A DNA stretch of 64,000 bases, from the NCBI GenBank assembly GCA_018287875.1, contig JAGVVL010000017.1:124001-188000 (forward strand), read 5' to 3'. The notes under the pieces were generated by a model. That model made no database searches. It was not told where the DNA came from and worked only from the letters and a program-made list of their open reading frames with translations. Position 1 is the stretch's first letter. Every line of letters starts with the position of its first letter. Made by a program: the position numbers and the translations under genes. Below, piece after piece: positions 22,827 through 33,976 of this stretch. This stretch comes from Nigrospora sphaerica. Its lineage: Eukaryota > Ascomycota > Sordariomycetes > Amphisphaeriales > Apiosporaceae.

Positions 22827-24684
22827 TTAGCGGCGGCAGAGGCGGCCGTCGGCGGCCTCGACCCAGATCTGGTCGCTGGCGACGGCGGCGCGGGCCCAGA
22901 GGAGGTGGCCGGGGTCGTAGCGGTTCTTGGCGGCGGCGAGGGCGTTGTAGTTGGCGCCGAAGTAGTCCGTCTTCCACGCTGCGTTGTCCCAGGTGCCCTC
23001 GTTGAGGTAGCCGCCGCCGGCGACGGGGGTAAGGGTGCGGAACCGGTCCTGCCAGCTGTTGACGACGGCCTGGTGGTCGCGCAGCTCGGCGAGGCCGGCG
23101 TCGGGCGAGAGCTCGAGCCCGAAGTTGAGGAGGAGCAGCGCGTCGCGCCACGCCGGCAGCACGGCCACGCCCTTGTCGGCGGCCCGCGGCGGCGGCGCCG
23201 ACGCGAAGACGAAGATGGCGCCCGGCGTCTCCTCGGCGATGGCGCGCACGGCGCCCACGAAGTCGCCCATGCGGTCGCGCACAAAGTCGCGCGGGATGAG
23301 GCGGTTGCCGAGCGTCTGGTTGGTCCCCCAGGGCCGCGCGCCCGAGAAGTGCTCGTAGTGGGCCAAGAAGGTGGGCGTCACGCGCACGTCGTCCTGCAGG
23401 AGCGTGACGTTGAGGCGGGCGAGCTCGGCGCGGAAGGGGGCGAGGGCGAGAGCGAGGGCGGCGCCGTCGCCGGCGGGGTCGGGCATCGTGGCCCAGTCGA
23501 GGAAGAAGAACTGGCCGGTGAAGGTGACGGCGGTGCGCAGGGCCGGGAAGTCGGCCTCGATGCGCATCATGGTGCGCAGCCAGGCCGAGACGGCGGCCCA
23601 GTAGGTCGTGGCGTCCGTGTTGGCGAAGAGCAGGCTGGCGCCCGCGACGGGCGTGTCGCGCTGGGCCCGCACCGTGAGGCTGACGACGACGGCGTAGTTG
23701 CCGGCGCCGCCGCCGGCGAGGGCGCGGAAGAGGTCGGCGTTGGTGTTGCGCGTGGCCTTGAGCCGCTGGCCCTGGGCCGTGATGACGTCGTACTCAAGCA
23801 CGTTGTCGGAGCCGATTCCGTGCGCCCCCGTCAGGGGCCCGTGACCACCGCCCTGGGCCCACCCGGCGACGCCGACCGTCGGGCACCCGCCCGCCGCCAC
23901 CCGGAGCCCGGCCGCCGAGGACGCCCGGTACGCCTCCAGCACCTGCACGCCGGCGCCGACCCGCATCGCCGGGCCGCGGTACTCGGCGCTCTGGTAGTTT
24001 TCGATGACGGACACGTCCTTGAGGTTGTGCGTCCACAGCGCCAGCGAGCCGGAGCCCGAAGACCGGCCCATGTGGTCGTGGCCCGTGTTCTTGATGACCA
24101 GCCGGATGTTGTGCTTCTCGGCGAACTTGAGCCCCGCCACGATGTGGTTGGGCGACCCGATGTTGATGGCGTAAGCCGCCATGTTACCCGAGGCGCAGGC
24201 GCCGTTGGCCCCACCCCAGGGGCTACAGGTGTTGTTCTGCCAGAAGGGTGACATGACGTTGACCGGGTCCGAGAGACTGGGTGGTCGCGTGTTAGTAATG
24301 CCCTATCGGCTGCCGTCCCCACTTTCCCCCGGAGGCCAAGACTTACTAGGGGTCAACCGAAGTCCAGGACTTCTGGAGGTCGGAGCACACGTTGTCGTTC
24401 ATGTTGGAGCCGCGGCAGAGGCTTCCGAGTGGGGTCCCCTCAATGAGCCGGCCGTCCACCGTCCGGTTCAAAGCGTCCCAGTCTTTCTGCGTGGGGAACT
24501 CCTTGTCCCCCGGCACGAACCGGCACTTCTTGCCCTGAGCAGGCGGAGCCTCCCGGCGCTCGAGGCTCGTAATATCTTTAGGGGCCGTGATAGCGAAGTC
24601 CGTGTTGCTGGAATAGCCAGCCGGAAGACGCAGGCTGGCCTCGGCCACGGCCGCAAACAGGAGAACACTGGTGAAGCTCTTCAT
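22827..24684 (-). CDS. Secreted FAD-linked oxidase, bicovalent flavin type
   Basis: Two exons, 24684-24347 and 24276-22827, give 595 residues. The 70-bp intron has a gtaagt donor, a ttactaac branch site and a cccag acceptor, and joins SVDP to YLSDP. The N-terminus MKSFTSVLLFAAVAEAS is a signal peptide, so the enzyme probably works outside the cell or in secretory vesicles. IKNTGHDH supplies the 8-alpha-histidyl flavin site (His179). AAGGCPTVGVAGWAQGGG supplies Cys244, the position of the second, cysteinyl bond in berberine-bridge enzymes. The C-terminal BBE segment is NRYDPGHLLWARAAV. Cys residues around NNTCSPWGGANGACAS fit a disulfide-stabilised secreted protein. It likely performs a late two-electron oxidation, such as alcohol or C-C/C-O oxidative closure. 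It differs from the flavoenzyme at 14.2 kb in location and flavin attachment. Confidence 0.9.
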
Positions 24685-24882
24685 TGTGAGAAAGGTAATC
24701 TGAATCTCGAGATAGAAGCTGTTGAGGCGGATCTCGTAGTGACTCTATTGATGATGAGACTGATGGTGATGCCTTCCAATATCGTCTTCTATTGCCTCAC
24801 ATCGAGCTTCATTTTATATCTGTCTAACTCGTCTTTTCGCCCCTAAACTACCATCATGGAATCGGACAACAACTTCCCATCA
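24685..24882. promoter_or_regulatory. Upstream region of the secreted oxidase
   Basis: Contains the 10-bp palindrome atctcgagat at 24704 and a second atctcg at 24731, close upstream of the minus-strand start at 24684. Confidence 0.35.
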
Positions 24883-25510
24883 CCGTGGTTGAGTCGGCGA
24901 AACGTGGTCATCAACCCGTCTCAGGCTCCAAGCCACGGCCAGTAGCACTGGTGATGGGTGCGGCGACGGCCCTTCTCTGTGTGAACGACCTTCATCGCCG
25001 ATCTGTTGCGGCGGTCGGTGCCACCAGCCCTGCCGTGGTTGAGTCGGCGAAATGTGGTCATCAACCCGCCTCAGGCTCCAAGCCACGGCCAGTAGCACTG
25101 GTGACGGGTGCGGCAACGGTCCTTCTCTGCGCGAACGACCTTCATCGCCGATCTGTTGCGGCGGTCGGTGCAACCAGCCCTGCTGTGGTTTAGTCGGCGG
25201 AACCGTCGCCATCAGCCCTTCGAAGGATTCGAGCCACGACCAGCAACACGGCGCTTCCGGTGTGAACGGTCATTGTCTGCCATGTTGCGCCGCTCCGCGC
25301 GACTAACCCTGCCGTCGCTCAAGTCGGCGGAAACGTGGGTCATCACCCTGTCGAAGGATTCAAGCCACACCCGGTAGCACTTGGACGGTTCTGGTAACGG
25401 CAATTGTTTGTGTGAACGGCCTTTCATCGTCCATGTGTTGCGCCGCTCCGCGCCACGATCCCTGCCGTCGTTCAGGTCGGCGGAAACTAGTCGCGACCTC
25501 GAGGCACCGA
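24883..25510. repeat. Tandem array of about 150-bp units (four full, one partial)
   Basis: Units begin at 24883, 25033 and 25183 (exact 150-bp spacing), then at 25312 and 25464 (diverged, 129 and 152 bp). Each opens with ccgtggttgagtcggc or a variant, carries aagccacggccagtagcac near the middle and ends near accagccctg. The first two units are nearly identical; similarity decays to the right. Because 150 is divisible by three, both strands show long repetitive open frames that should not be taken as genes. Confidence 0.8.
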
Positions 25511-27063
25511 AAACCTCAGCTGATCTGACACCAGACACCCAGGGGTCGCCCGAATTAGCTGGTCGAAGGAGCGTGTAGATGGTGGCGTGAGAATCCTTCC
25601 CGCCCTTAGCCCCCATAACCGTCGTCCTGCCCCTGGGCTCATTCGCCGATACGGCGGTGGTGGCAGCTCCCACCCCGGCTAATGAGGCTTGAGGCGTCGA
25701 CTTCAGCTGCCTCGATAGAGACGACAAGGCTATCTGGTGGGTGGACGACGGCCGTCGGGGCGATGTTCGAGAGGAAGGATTCAGGAGGATGGCTTGATCG
25801 AGGCCTAGTACGAGCAAGGCGCCGCCTGGGAGGGTTAGCTTAACGGGGCAGACAGGGCGAATGCGCAGGAAAGGCCTAGGGAAGGCTCGATAAGGTTGAA
25901 CGAGAAGGATTCAAGCCCGGCCGGCGGTGCCGGATGTGCACCAGGGTGGAAGAACTGGGGGGGGGGGGAGGGGCTGAATCAGTCTGAAGCCGAGTCAAGC
26001 CCAGAAGTCGGCGAGATAGAGTTGCCGTCCGTTACGATTACGCTACTGGACGGGAGATGAGCCAACGGCGTCGATTTGGGTGTGGCCCAGGCGTCGTGGG
26101 GTAAGCGCGGGTAAACTAGTTAGAACCTGGGTGTATTTAGCCCGCCGGGTCATCGCTTCCGGTTGTAGCGTAAGCGTGCATTCGTGTCATGCACGCTTAG
26201 GACACCAGCGGCCCAACGCAAACCCCGCGTTTCCTACGGAAATTGCCAGTGACTTTGCCGTCCCCAAACGCAGCACAAATACATATAGGTTAGTGGCGTC
26301 TGTCGCATGAAGCCACGATTTTGCTTGCCCATCGTAGAGGGAACGTGAAGCGTGGGAGCCAAAGAGGGGAAGGTTTGGCTGGGGCCTACCGAAGCAGCTG
26401 CCTACATTGTTCTCGTCTTTTTTCTGCACGCCCACTTCTCATCTCATCTCCCATCATGCCTTGTGTATTTACGAGTTAGCGCTTAGATGCGGCGTGAACC
26501 ACCCAGCCCTACTTATCGGTCGCACGCTAACTGGCAGATCTATGGAGCCCTTCGACGGCGATTAATCAAGTACCTCGATCTGGAGGTAGCTGGTTTCAAC
26601 CAGGTTATTCCGAGGCAACCAGGATGTTTCCCCAACAAGGATATTTCCTCGCCTATCTTCCCTCCGTCCTGAAACGTGACAGCTCAGGTAAATGCGTAGG
26701 TGAAGTGCTTAGTGATACAATGCAGGGCAAGCTTGGGACACGATGCAGTGCCCTCTTGGAACACGGCGCAGGGTCATCTTGGGACGACGAGACATGGCGA
26801 GAAACGGACATTATGGGAAACGGACATGACGGGGAACGGACATCGAGCTGGGCGCAGAATTGATAGATGAAAGCATTTGGATTACGGGACTATACAATCA
26901 ATGCAATGTGAAACAAGTCGTGCCGTTTGGTGTATTTGCAACCCGGTTAAACAAGCCGATCTTCGTGAAAAAGCAAAACGCCAAATATGAAAGGACCATC
27001 CGACCGGCCGCCACAGAAGAGCGGAGATATACGGTTCGCGCGGGCGGGTGGGTGGGGAGTTGT
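25511..27063. other. No recognisable gene
   Basis: A minus-strand frame from 25817 runs into the tandem array, but its repetitive, Arg/Ser-rich content argues against a real protein. A G-run lies near 25,958. The rest, to the transcription factor stop at 27064, shows nothing. Confidence 0.35.
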
Positions 27064-28334
27064 TCAGAGCATCATGCTGGCGCCGCTCGACAGCAGGGCC
27101 TGGACGGCGGGCTCGAAGTCGGCGTGGACGGCGAGGTGGAGGGGGGTCTCGCCGTTGGTGTCGGCGGCGTCGATGGCGGCGGGGTCGGCGCGGCGGGCGA
27201 GCAGGAGGACGAGCAGGGCCTCGCGGCGGTGGACGACGGCCCAGTGGAGGGCGGAGCGGCGGGAGTGGTCGACGGCCTCGACGCGGGCGCCGTGCGCCAG
27301 CAGCACCGCCGCCGCGTCGCGGTGCCCGCCCATGGTCGCCAGCATCAGCGGCGTCCGGCCCCCGTGGTCGCCGAGGTCGCACGGCGCCCCGTTCTGCAGC
27401 AGCGTGCGCACGATGCGCTCGTGGCCCCTCTGCGCCGCCACGTGCAGCGCGCTCGTCTTGGGCCCGCCGCCCGCCCCCGCCGTCCCGGCCGCCGACGACG
27501 CTGCCGACGACGCTATTGACGCTATTGACGCTGCCGACGCTGCCGACGCCACCGACGTACCTCCCGGGCTGGGCAGGGTTCGCGCGCGCGGCGTGCTGTC
27601 ACACGCGGGCGTCGTCGCCGCCGTCGCCGGCGTCTCCCGCTCCTCGGGAGGCGTGGCCTGCGAGGCGGCGTAGGGGCTCGTGAGCCTGCTGCTGTCGTCG
27701 GTGTAGGGGCTGGACGACGAGGCGGCGAGCGAGGCCGTGTCGCTGGCGCTGAAGTCGGGCGCCCCCTCGATGGCGAAGGGGGCGGCGGCGCGCTTGCCGG
27801 GCACGTGGTGATCCGGCGGCGGCTGGGCCGCGTCGCCCAGCGTCACCAGCTCACCGCCCTCTTCCGGCGACGTGTCCAGGTCGATGGAGAGCACGCCGTC
27901 CAGCAGCGTGTAGGAGCCGTAACCGACGCGTTCGCAGTAGAAGACGCCGGCCGTTGGCGCGCCCGGGTTGGCGTCGAGGAACGACGCCGCGATCGTGTTG
28001 AGCTCGTCTTGCGACCTGTCCAGCTCCATCCTCTCCCCGCCCCGCTCCGTCGGCGGCGTCGGCGCCGGCAGGGACAGCGGCGTGTCGTACTGCTCGAGGT
28101 CTATGCTACCGAGCGAGAACGTGTTCCTCTCGTTATCCTTTTGCCTTTCTAACCGAGCCAGCTGAGGTTAGCGGGCCGCTGTACTGCGTGGCACAGGGCT
28201 GTACAGTAGCCTGTGGGTACGTAATGTGGGTGGGTGGGGGGAGAGGGGGGGATAGACCAGGGGAACACACGACGAAACCTCCGCTGCGCATCGCGGTTCT
28301 GGGCCCGGCGCCGTTCCAGGAGCCTGTCGGACAT
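27064..28334 (-). CDS. bANK transcription factor (basic region + ankyrin repeats), cluster regulator
   Basis: Exon 1 is 28334-28271 and exon 2 is 28148-27064, giving 382 residues. The intron (gtgtgt...gttag) splits the DNA-binding basic region; the joined motif is RRRAQNRDAQRRFRQRQK. No leucine heptads follow, so this is not a normal bZIP. After a Ser/Ala-rich linker come four ankyrin repeats from about residue 252 to the C-terminus (SALHVAAQRGHERIVRTLLQ, TPLMLATMGGHRDAAAVLLA, SALHWAVVHRREALLVLLLA, TPLHLAVHADFEPAVQALLS). A basic region without zipper plus ankyrins is the bANK architecture known from ToxE of the HC-toxin cluster and the apicidin regulator. It lies inside the cluster, so a pathway-specific activator role is the natural inference. 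The Ala/Ser linker is encoded by an in-frame 9-bp minisatellite near 27,495-27,555. Confidence 0.88.
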
Positions 28335-29193
28335 GGTGGCGAAATGTATTGTCCTCTTTGCTTCCGTCGATGCGTTCGGGAGTTGTAGATACAAGGGCTC
28401 CTTGCCCATGGCGAAGGTGAGAAGTGTTTATAATGGCTCAGCGGCATGCCCGGCAGCCTGCGACAGCGCCACGCGCTATAATCTTACTAACCTCCTTGGA
28501 AACCCAGCACCCCCGGGCCCCTGCTGATAGGGTACCCTCGCACGCCAGCTACAGCTTTTCGTGGGGGGGGGGGGCGGCGCCGAGACGCAACCGTACCCTA
28601 CATGCCTCACACGTACCCTACATGCCTCACACGTACCCTACGTGCCTCACACGTACTCTACCTACATAAAGTACTTATGTCCTCTCGCCTATCCAAGGCT
28701 CCGCCCTCCCGCGTGGGCTCGGCTACCTACCTCCTTGCCTCCCAACCAGGACGGCTGGCCCGATGTGGTGTGGGGTGAAAAAAGTCCCCTACTCCGCTGA
28801 GGGCCGTTGAGCGAGACGCTCCGGCGAGGCAACCGGCCTCCCGCCGCCGACACCGCCGACACGACCTGCACGTGGGATTGGACAAGTGGAAGGGCCCGCG
28901 AAAAGACTTATCTAAATCAAAGTTCTCTATATCGCTCCTGCATGCACCCTTTCCCCCCTTCTGTACCTAATCACGATACCGTGGGACCCCCCCTCCCCCT
29001 TCGTGCCGCGCCGCTACCACTCTTTTCCCTCGTCGCCGTCTCTCGACGGTTCTTGACCCAAGCCCCTAACGCCTCGGCTGCCCTGGCGGCGCGGACCGCT
29101 CCAGCCGGCCCAATCTCGCGCCGTCGGTTTGGGCCACCTTCCTAATGCAAGCGCGTGGCCCGTCTCGCCCTCCCGCGGCCGAGCTGGTAACCC
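28335..29193. promoter_or_regulatory. Upstream region of the bANK gene
   Basis: About 860 bp between the regulator start and the 3' end of P450-1. It contains a G-run near 28,562-28,574, the 20-bp tandem repeat listed separately, pyrimidine-rich tracts and the word aatctcgc at 29112. No gene seen. Confidence 0.4.
28592..28665. repeat. Three and a half copies of a 20-bp tandem repeat
   Basis: The unit cgtaccctacatgcctcaca occurs at 28592, 28612 and 28632 (one substitution in the third), with a partial fourth at 28652. It sits 260-330 bp upstream of the bANK start codon, so it may be a promoter element array or only a minisatellite. Confidence 0.8.
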
Positions 29194-31447
29194 TTAGGCT
29201 CGCACCCGGATGCGCAGTCCCTGGCTGCCTTTGGTGGGGACAGGGATAATGTAATCACCGTCGGCATCGATGTCGCGGGCGCGCTGCGTGTCGTAAAGCT
29301 CGAGCGTCGGGCCCTGGCCGGCTCCCCGCGTTGCGTCGTAGACGTTCCACTTGAGGAAGATGGTGGCCAGGATGATAGCCATCTCCCGACGCGCCAGCGT
29401 CATGCTGCATGCGTCCAATCACGCCGGTTAGCCATGATGACCGTACATACGCGGGGATGGGTAAACAGGTGGGCGGCAACGCGCCCTGCCCCTTACTCAC
29501 CCTACGCAGTTGCGGGACCCCCGCGAGAAGCCCGTGAAAAAGCGCGTCAGCGAGGGGTCGTCGAGCCAGCGCTGCGGCCGGAACTCGTAGGCGTCGGCGC
29601 CAAACGCCCGGGGGTTCATGTGCGTGTCGAGGGGCGACATGCTCGTCACCGTCTTGGGCGGCACCACGTAGCTCCGGCCCGTCCGCCCGTCCGTGTAGAG
29701 GACGGGCACCTCGGGCGAGATCCTCACCTGCCGTGCCATGACGCCCGGGTGCAGCCGGACGGCCTCCTGGATGACGGCGTTGAGGTAGGGCAGGCTGTCG
29801 ACCTGCGCGAGAAGTATGTTGGCCGGGTCCGGCACGGCGGCCACGAGCTCGCGCTGGAGCCTCTGGGCCTCGTCCGGGTGGGCAAGGAGCTGGAAGAGAC
29901 AGCAGGTCAGGGTGTGGGCTGCGGTGAGGGCAACCCGGGACCCCCTGCCGTTAGCCGCCGCATTGGGAAACAAAAGCCGGGAACGTTGAAGATTGCAGGG
30001 GGCGCCACGTACCTGTCGTCCCCTCCCCCGCAAAGACGACGAGCTGCGCCTCGCTGGCCAGCCGTTGATCCGTCTTCTCCTCGGCCGGCAGCTTGCTGTT
30101 CAGGATGCCCTCGAAGATGGTGCTCTTGACCCGCTCGGGGTTGGGCGAGGTGCGGATCTCCCGCACCTTGTTGATCCACCACTGTGGTCCCTCTCGTCAG
30201 CACTCTGTTACGGTTTCACAGGGCCCCAGACGGAAGGGCCGTTAAGGGGTCCGTCAAGGGGTCCGTCGCGGGAAAATGGGGCACACGCACGTCCTGTCGC
30301 TCGCGGAGCTCGCCGAGGCTGGGCACCAAGGTCTTGACCAGCCACGACGGCATGTTCTGTACGTAGTGGACCAGCCAAGGCACGAGGCCGAAAACGTGGG
30401 TCAGCAGGAAGAAGACGTCGGTGGACTCGAAGAAGGATTTGCCAAAGTCGCGCCGGTCCATGAAGCCGAAGCACTCGCCAAAGGCGTAGACGGTAATGAC
30501 ATCGCTGGCGCACGCCTTGAAGACGTGGTGCATCTGTAGGATCTCGCCCGTCGTGGCCGCCTCCTCCATGCGGGCGATCATCTTGGCCATGAACTGCTTC
30601 ATGATGGGCTCGAGCCGCCGAATGCTCGCGACGGAGAAGAAAGAGTTGAGCGCATTGCGACGGCGCCGGTGCAAGTCGTGGTCGGGCGTCGACACGATGG
30701 AGTAGGGTGCTGCATGCATCCGAACCGTCAGCCCCCCTGTTTTCTCATCGCGTCTTCTCCCCCCGGTCTTCTCCCTCCCGGTCTTCTCCCTCCCGGTCTT
30801 CTCCCCCCCGTCGCCTGTACCTCAGTAAACCCGGAGGCGGGGGAGGGTTATCCACATACTTCCCGTCCTCTGGGCAAACCAGATGGGCTTGTCCGTCTTC
30901 CTACCCGTCGTGGGGTAGACGGTGTCGATAAAGTCGGGATCGTTGAAGTGGACTTCGTTCGGCGTCACACGGACAATGGGGCCTCGTCGTTTTGTCAGCG
31001 CTAGCGTGCCGAAGGATTGCATGAGACCATACCGTATTGCTGGTGCATCTCTGCGACGCGCTTGAAGTATTGGCCGCCGAGAATAATCTCATAGTAGGAT
31101 TCGTACAGGTACGAGAGGGCTGGCCTGGTTAGGATCCAGACGGCATTCAAAATACCCACATGTAAGCAGGGGGGTGGCCGTCTGCTTACCAGCCAGCTTG
31201 GGTCCCGGAATGCTCGACAGCGGCGACAGATAGACTGCTATTGGTCAGACCCCTTCATCTCGTCTTACTGTGGGACGAAGGACTTGCGTCGGTATATGCC
31301 CAGGCCTATCTGGTAAAGGACAGCCAAGGACAGTCCGAGGCACAGCAGCTGCCATGGCCCAACCTGCTCAAGGTTGGCGCCGGGGTGCTTCAAAGCCACC
31401 GGGAAGAGGGCGGGAATTTCGCGAGTCGAGTCCAAAATGTGTGCCAT
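29194..31447 (-). CDS. Cytochrome P450 monooxygenase (P450-1)
   Basis: Eight exons (31447-31288, 31234-31190, 31119-31033, 30982-30860, 30709-30291, 30181-30013, 29918-29501, 29404-29194) are all in phase and give 543 residues. Residues 27-50 form the N-terminal membrane anchor (WQLLCLGLSLAVLYQIGLGI), so the protein is ER-bound. Then come SIPGPKLA, IVRVTPNEVHFNDPDF, the I-helix VVFAGEGTTAHTL, EAVR (ExxR), FRPQRW and the haem motif FSRGSRNCVG with Cys472. Intron 1 uses a GC-AG pair (gcaagt donor at 31287, tagcag acceptor); the nearby gtaaga gives the wrong phase. The layout resembles P450s of the trichodiene-oxygenase-like group, from memory. Divergent from P450-2. Likely hydroxylates or epoxidises the polyketide; position unknown. 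Confidence 0.9.
30752..30809. repeat. 15-bp minisatellite inside a P450-1 intron
   Basis: The unit ggtcttctccctccc repeats at 30765, 30780 and 30795, preceded by a degenerate copy. It lies wholly within intron 4 of P450-1 (30859-30710) and makes a purine-rich tract in the transcript. Confidence 0.75.
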
Positions 31448-32160
31448 CGTGGTGGTACAGAAACGTATCGTGGGAAGATGAAGCCAAGGTTTTCAAATGG
31501 GGCGAACACACCAGAGAGGGGCTACCTTATTTTTGACGACAAAGATTTATAACTTGAAAGACTACTTTACTTAACCCACAAGCTCAGAGAGATAGTCGCA
31601 CAGGCATTCACGGGATCGGGGCGAGGAGAGGTGCCGGCGCGCGGGCTACAGTTTGCCCATGGCCGGTCAGCAACAGTCCCGAGATGGTTGATGACGACAC
31701 GGGCTGTTATGATGCCCAACTACTTAGACAAGCCGAGGTACGAGAAATCCCATCTGTCGAGAATGGAAAACTGATACCCCTGCCAAAAGCCCCGTATGCG
31801 CGCGGTAAGCAAGCAGTAGCGGGCTGCTTGGTAGAGGCAGGGGGGCGATACTGTTCCATCTGCATGGTGGGTTGCTTACACGCTGGGCGTTTTGCCTATA
31901 ATGTGCCCGCTCTCGCTACCATCGTGTGTCTACACTGATCCCATTGGCTTGAGACGGCGCCGAGCGACCGAAGCAAGATTCTCACGAAATAGTACGGATG
32001 CGCCGTGTATTGAATTCCACGATCCCGCCCTGCCCTCTGATCGCTACCTCCACAAAGACAGAGCTCGGATGATAATTCATCCCGAGTCCAGCGCCCACAG
32101 CTTTCTCTCCCTTTCGCTCCCCGCCATTTCAATTGCAGGCATTGGCAAGTAATATTCACG
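31448..32160. promoter_or_regulatory. Shared promoter of P450-1 and P450-2
   Basis: The two start codons face away from each other, 713 bp apart. No gene lies between them. A word close to the published tox-box (ttctcacgaa, one mismatch) occurs at 31979. The last 60 bp before P450-2 are pyrimidine-rich. Confidence 0.5.
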
Positions 32161-33976
32161 ATGCTCTCTACCAGTTTGTCGCTGCTAGCCGGCGCCGTCT
32201 TTCTCTTGGCCTTCTGGCTATACCGCTTGGCGCTGCCCAAGCCCCTCCCCGGCATCCCCTACAACCATGCGGCGGCAAAGTCTCTCCTCGGCGACGTCGC
32301 GGGCATCAAATCCCACATGGCCAATGTACAGGGAGGCACCTTCATCACGTACATCATGCAGACGATGAAGGAGCTCGACGCCCCCCTGATCCAGGTTTTC
32401 ATCCAGCCCTTCCAAAAGCCCCTCGTGGTCATGTCCGACTTTCCCGAGGCTCACGACATGCTCGTGCGGCGCAAGGACTTTGACCGTTCCCACACCCTCG
32501 GGGACCTGGTCTGGGGGCTGGCGCCGGACCACCACATCCACCTCAAGACGGACGCCGCCTGGAAGGGCCGCCGACGGCTCGTCCAGGACCTCATGACGCC
32601 CTCGTTCCTCCACAACGTCGCCAGCCCGGCCCTCCACGCCGCCGTGGGGTCCATGGTGGAGCTCTGGCGGGCCAAGAGCGCCGCCGCCGCCGGCCGCCCG
32701 TGGGCCGCGGCCGACGACGTCAACCTCATGGCGCTGGACGCCGTGCTGGCCTTTGCCTTTGGCGAGGGCTTCGGCCACAGCGCCACCCTCCCGGCCCTCG
32801 AGGCGGTGCGGGCGAAGGGGGCGCTGGGCGCCGCGGTACCGGCGTATTCCGACGTGCCCGTCGAGTTCCCCAAGGCGGCCGTCGACGCCGCCATCCAGGC
32901 CACGCTGGATCTAACAGAGACGGTCGGCGAGGTGCAAGGGAACCCGTTCCCGAGATTGACGTGGTCCTTTGTAACGCGGAGGCCCAAGGTGAAAAGGGCC
33001 ATACGCATCAAGGAGGACTACATCAAAAAGGAGCTGCATAACGGCGTCAAAAGGCTGCAGGACGTATCCGGGGGCGCTATCCAGTCGGCAGTGGACCAGA
33101 TGATTGTACGGGAGCAAAGCCTCGCCGAGAAGGAGGGACGGGCACCCGACTTCTATTCCCGGGGCATGATTGACGAGGTGAGGCGGCAGAAGGAGTCCAA
33201 GCCGGCGCCGGCCAAAACACAAGGAGTATAATTGCATGCTGACGCGGCCGTCGCAGGTTTTCGGTTTCATCTTCGCCGGACACGAGACGACGAGCACGAC
33301 GCTCTGCTGGGCGCTGAAGTTCCTGGCCGACACGCCGGCGGCGCAGACGGAGCTGCGGGAGGCGCTGCGGGCGGCGCTGCCGGTGGCGGCGGCGCGCGGG
33401 GGCAGCCCGACGCACCAGGAGATCACGTCAGCGCACGTGCCGTACCTGGACGCGACGATGGAAGAGACGCTGCGGTGCGCGGGCACGGCGCCCGTGGTGG
33501 ACCGGGTGGCGGTGGCCGACACGGAGCTGCTGGGGCGGCGCATCCCGCGCGGCACCGTCGTGACGTGCCTCGTGACGGGGCCGGGCATGACGAGCCCGGG
33601 CTTCGCCGTCGACGCCGCCGCCCGCAGCCCCACGAGCCGCGCCGCCCTCGACAAGGACGGCGCCGCCCGCGCCGCCTGGGACCCCGCCACCATCGGCCGC
33701 TTTGACCCGCGCCGCTGGCTCGTCCGCCGCGACGACGGCGGCGCCGCCGGCCGCGACGAGTTCGACGCCGCCGCCGGCCCCCAGCTCGCCTTCGGCCTCG
33801 GCACCCGCGGCTGCTACGGCAAGCGTCTCGTCTACCTCGAGATGCGCATCGTCCTCACCCTCGTCCTCTGGAACTTTGAGCTCCTGCCCTGCCCGCCTGC
33901 CCTCTCTGGATACCATGCCTCGCTCGTCACCACCAACGAGCCCCAGCAGTGCTTTGTGCGACTCCGGGCTCTCTGA
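32161..33976 (+). CDS. Cytochrome P450 monooxygenase (P450-2)
   Basis: Two exons, 32161-33177 and 33257-33976, give 578 residues. The intron (gtgagg...gtcgcag) falls just before the I-helix. An N-terminal anchor (LLAGAVFLLAFWLYRLAL) is followed by LPGIPYNHAAAKSLLGD, WKGRRRLVQDLMTPSF in the C-helix region, the I-helix FIFAGHETTSTTL, EETLR (ExxR), FDPRRWL and the haem motif FGLGTRGCYG with Cys525. It is somewhat longer than average because of an Ala-rich insertion around residues 165-185. One intron against seven and six in the neighbouring P450s shows it belongs to a different P450 lineage, so the three genes are not a recent tandem amplification. ER membrane; substrate unknown. Confidence 0.92.

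Noticed and set aside
22806..24251. 481-codon plus-strand frame over the secreted oxidase
   Set aside because: Antisense shadow; the minus-strand frame has complete FAD/BBE motifs and a clean intron.
24883..25510. Repetitive frames on both strands that could suggest a repeat protein, or a CRISPR-like array
   Set aside because: The 150-bp period is a multiple of three, which alone opens both strands. Units are contiguous without unique spacers, and the host is a eukaryote.
31262..31270. gtaaga donor for P450-1 intron 1
   Set aside because: Phase 2 is incompatible with the acceptor giving YLSPLSSIPGP. The only AG that fits would delete the conserved proline-rich hinge upstream of IPGPK.
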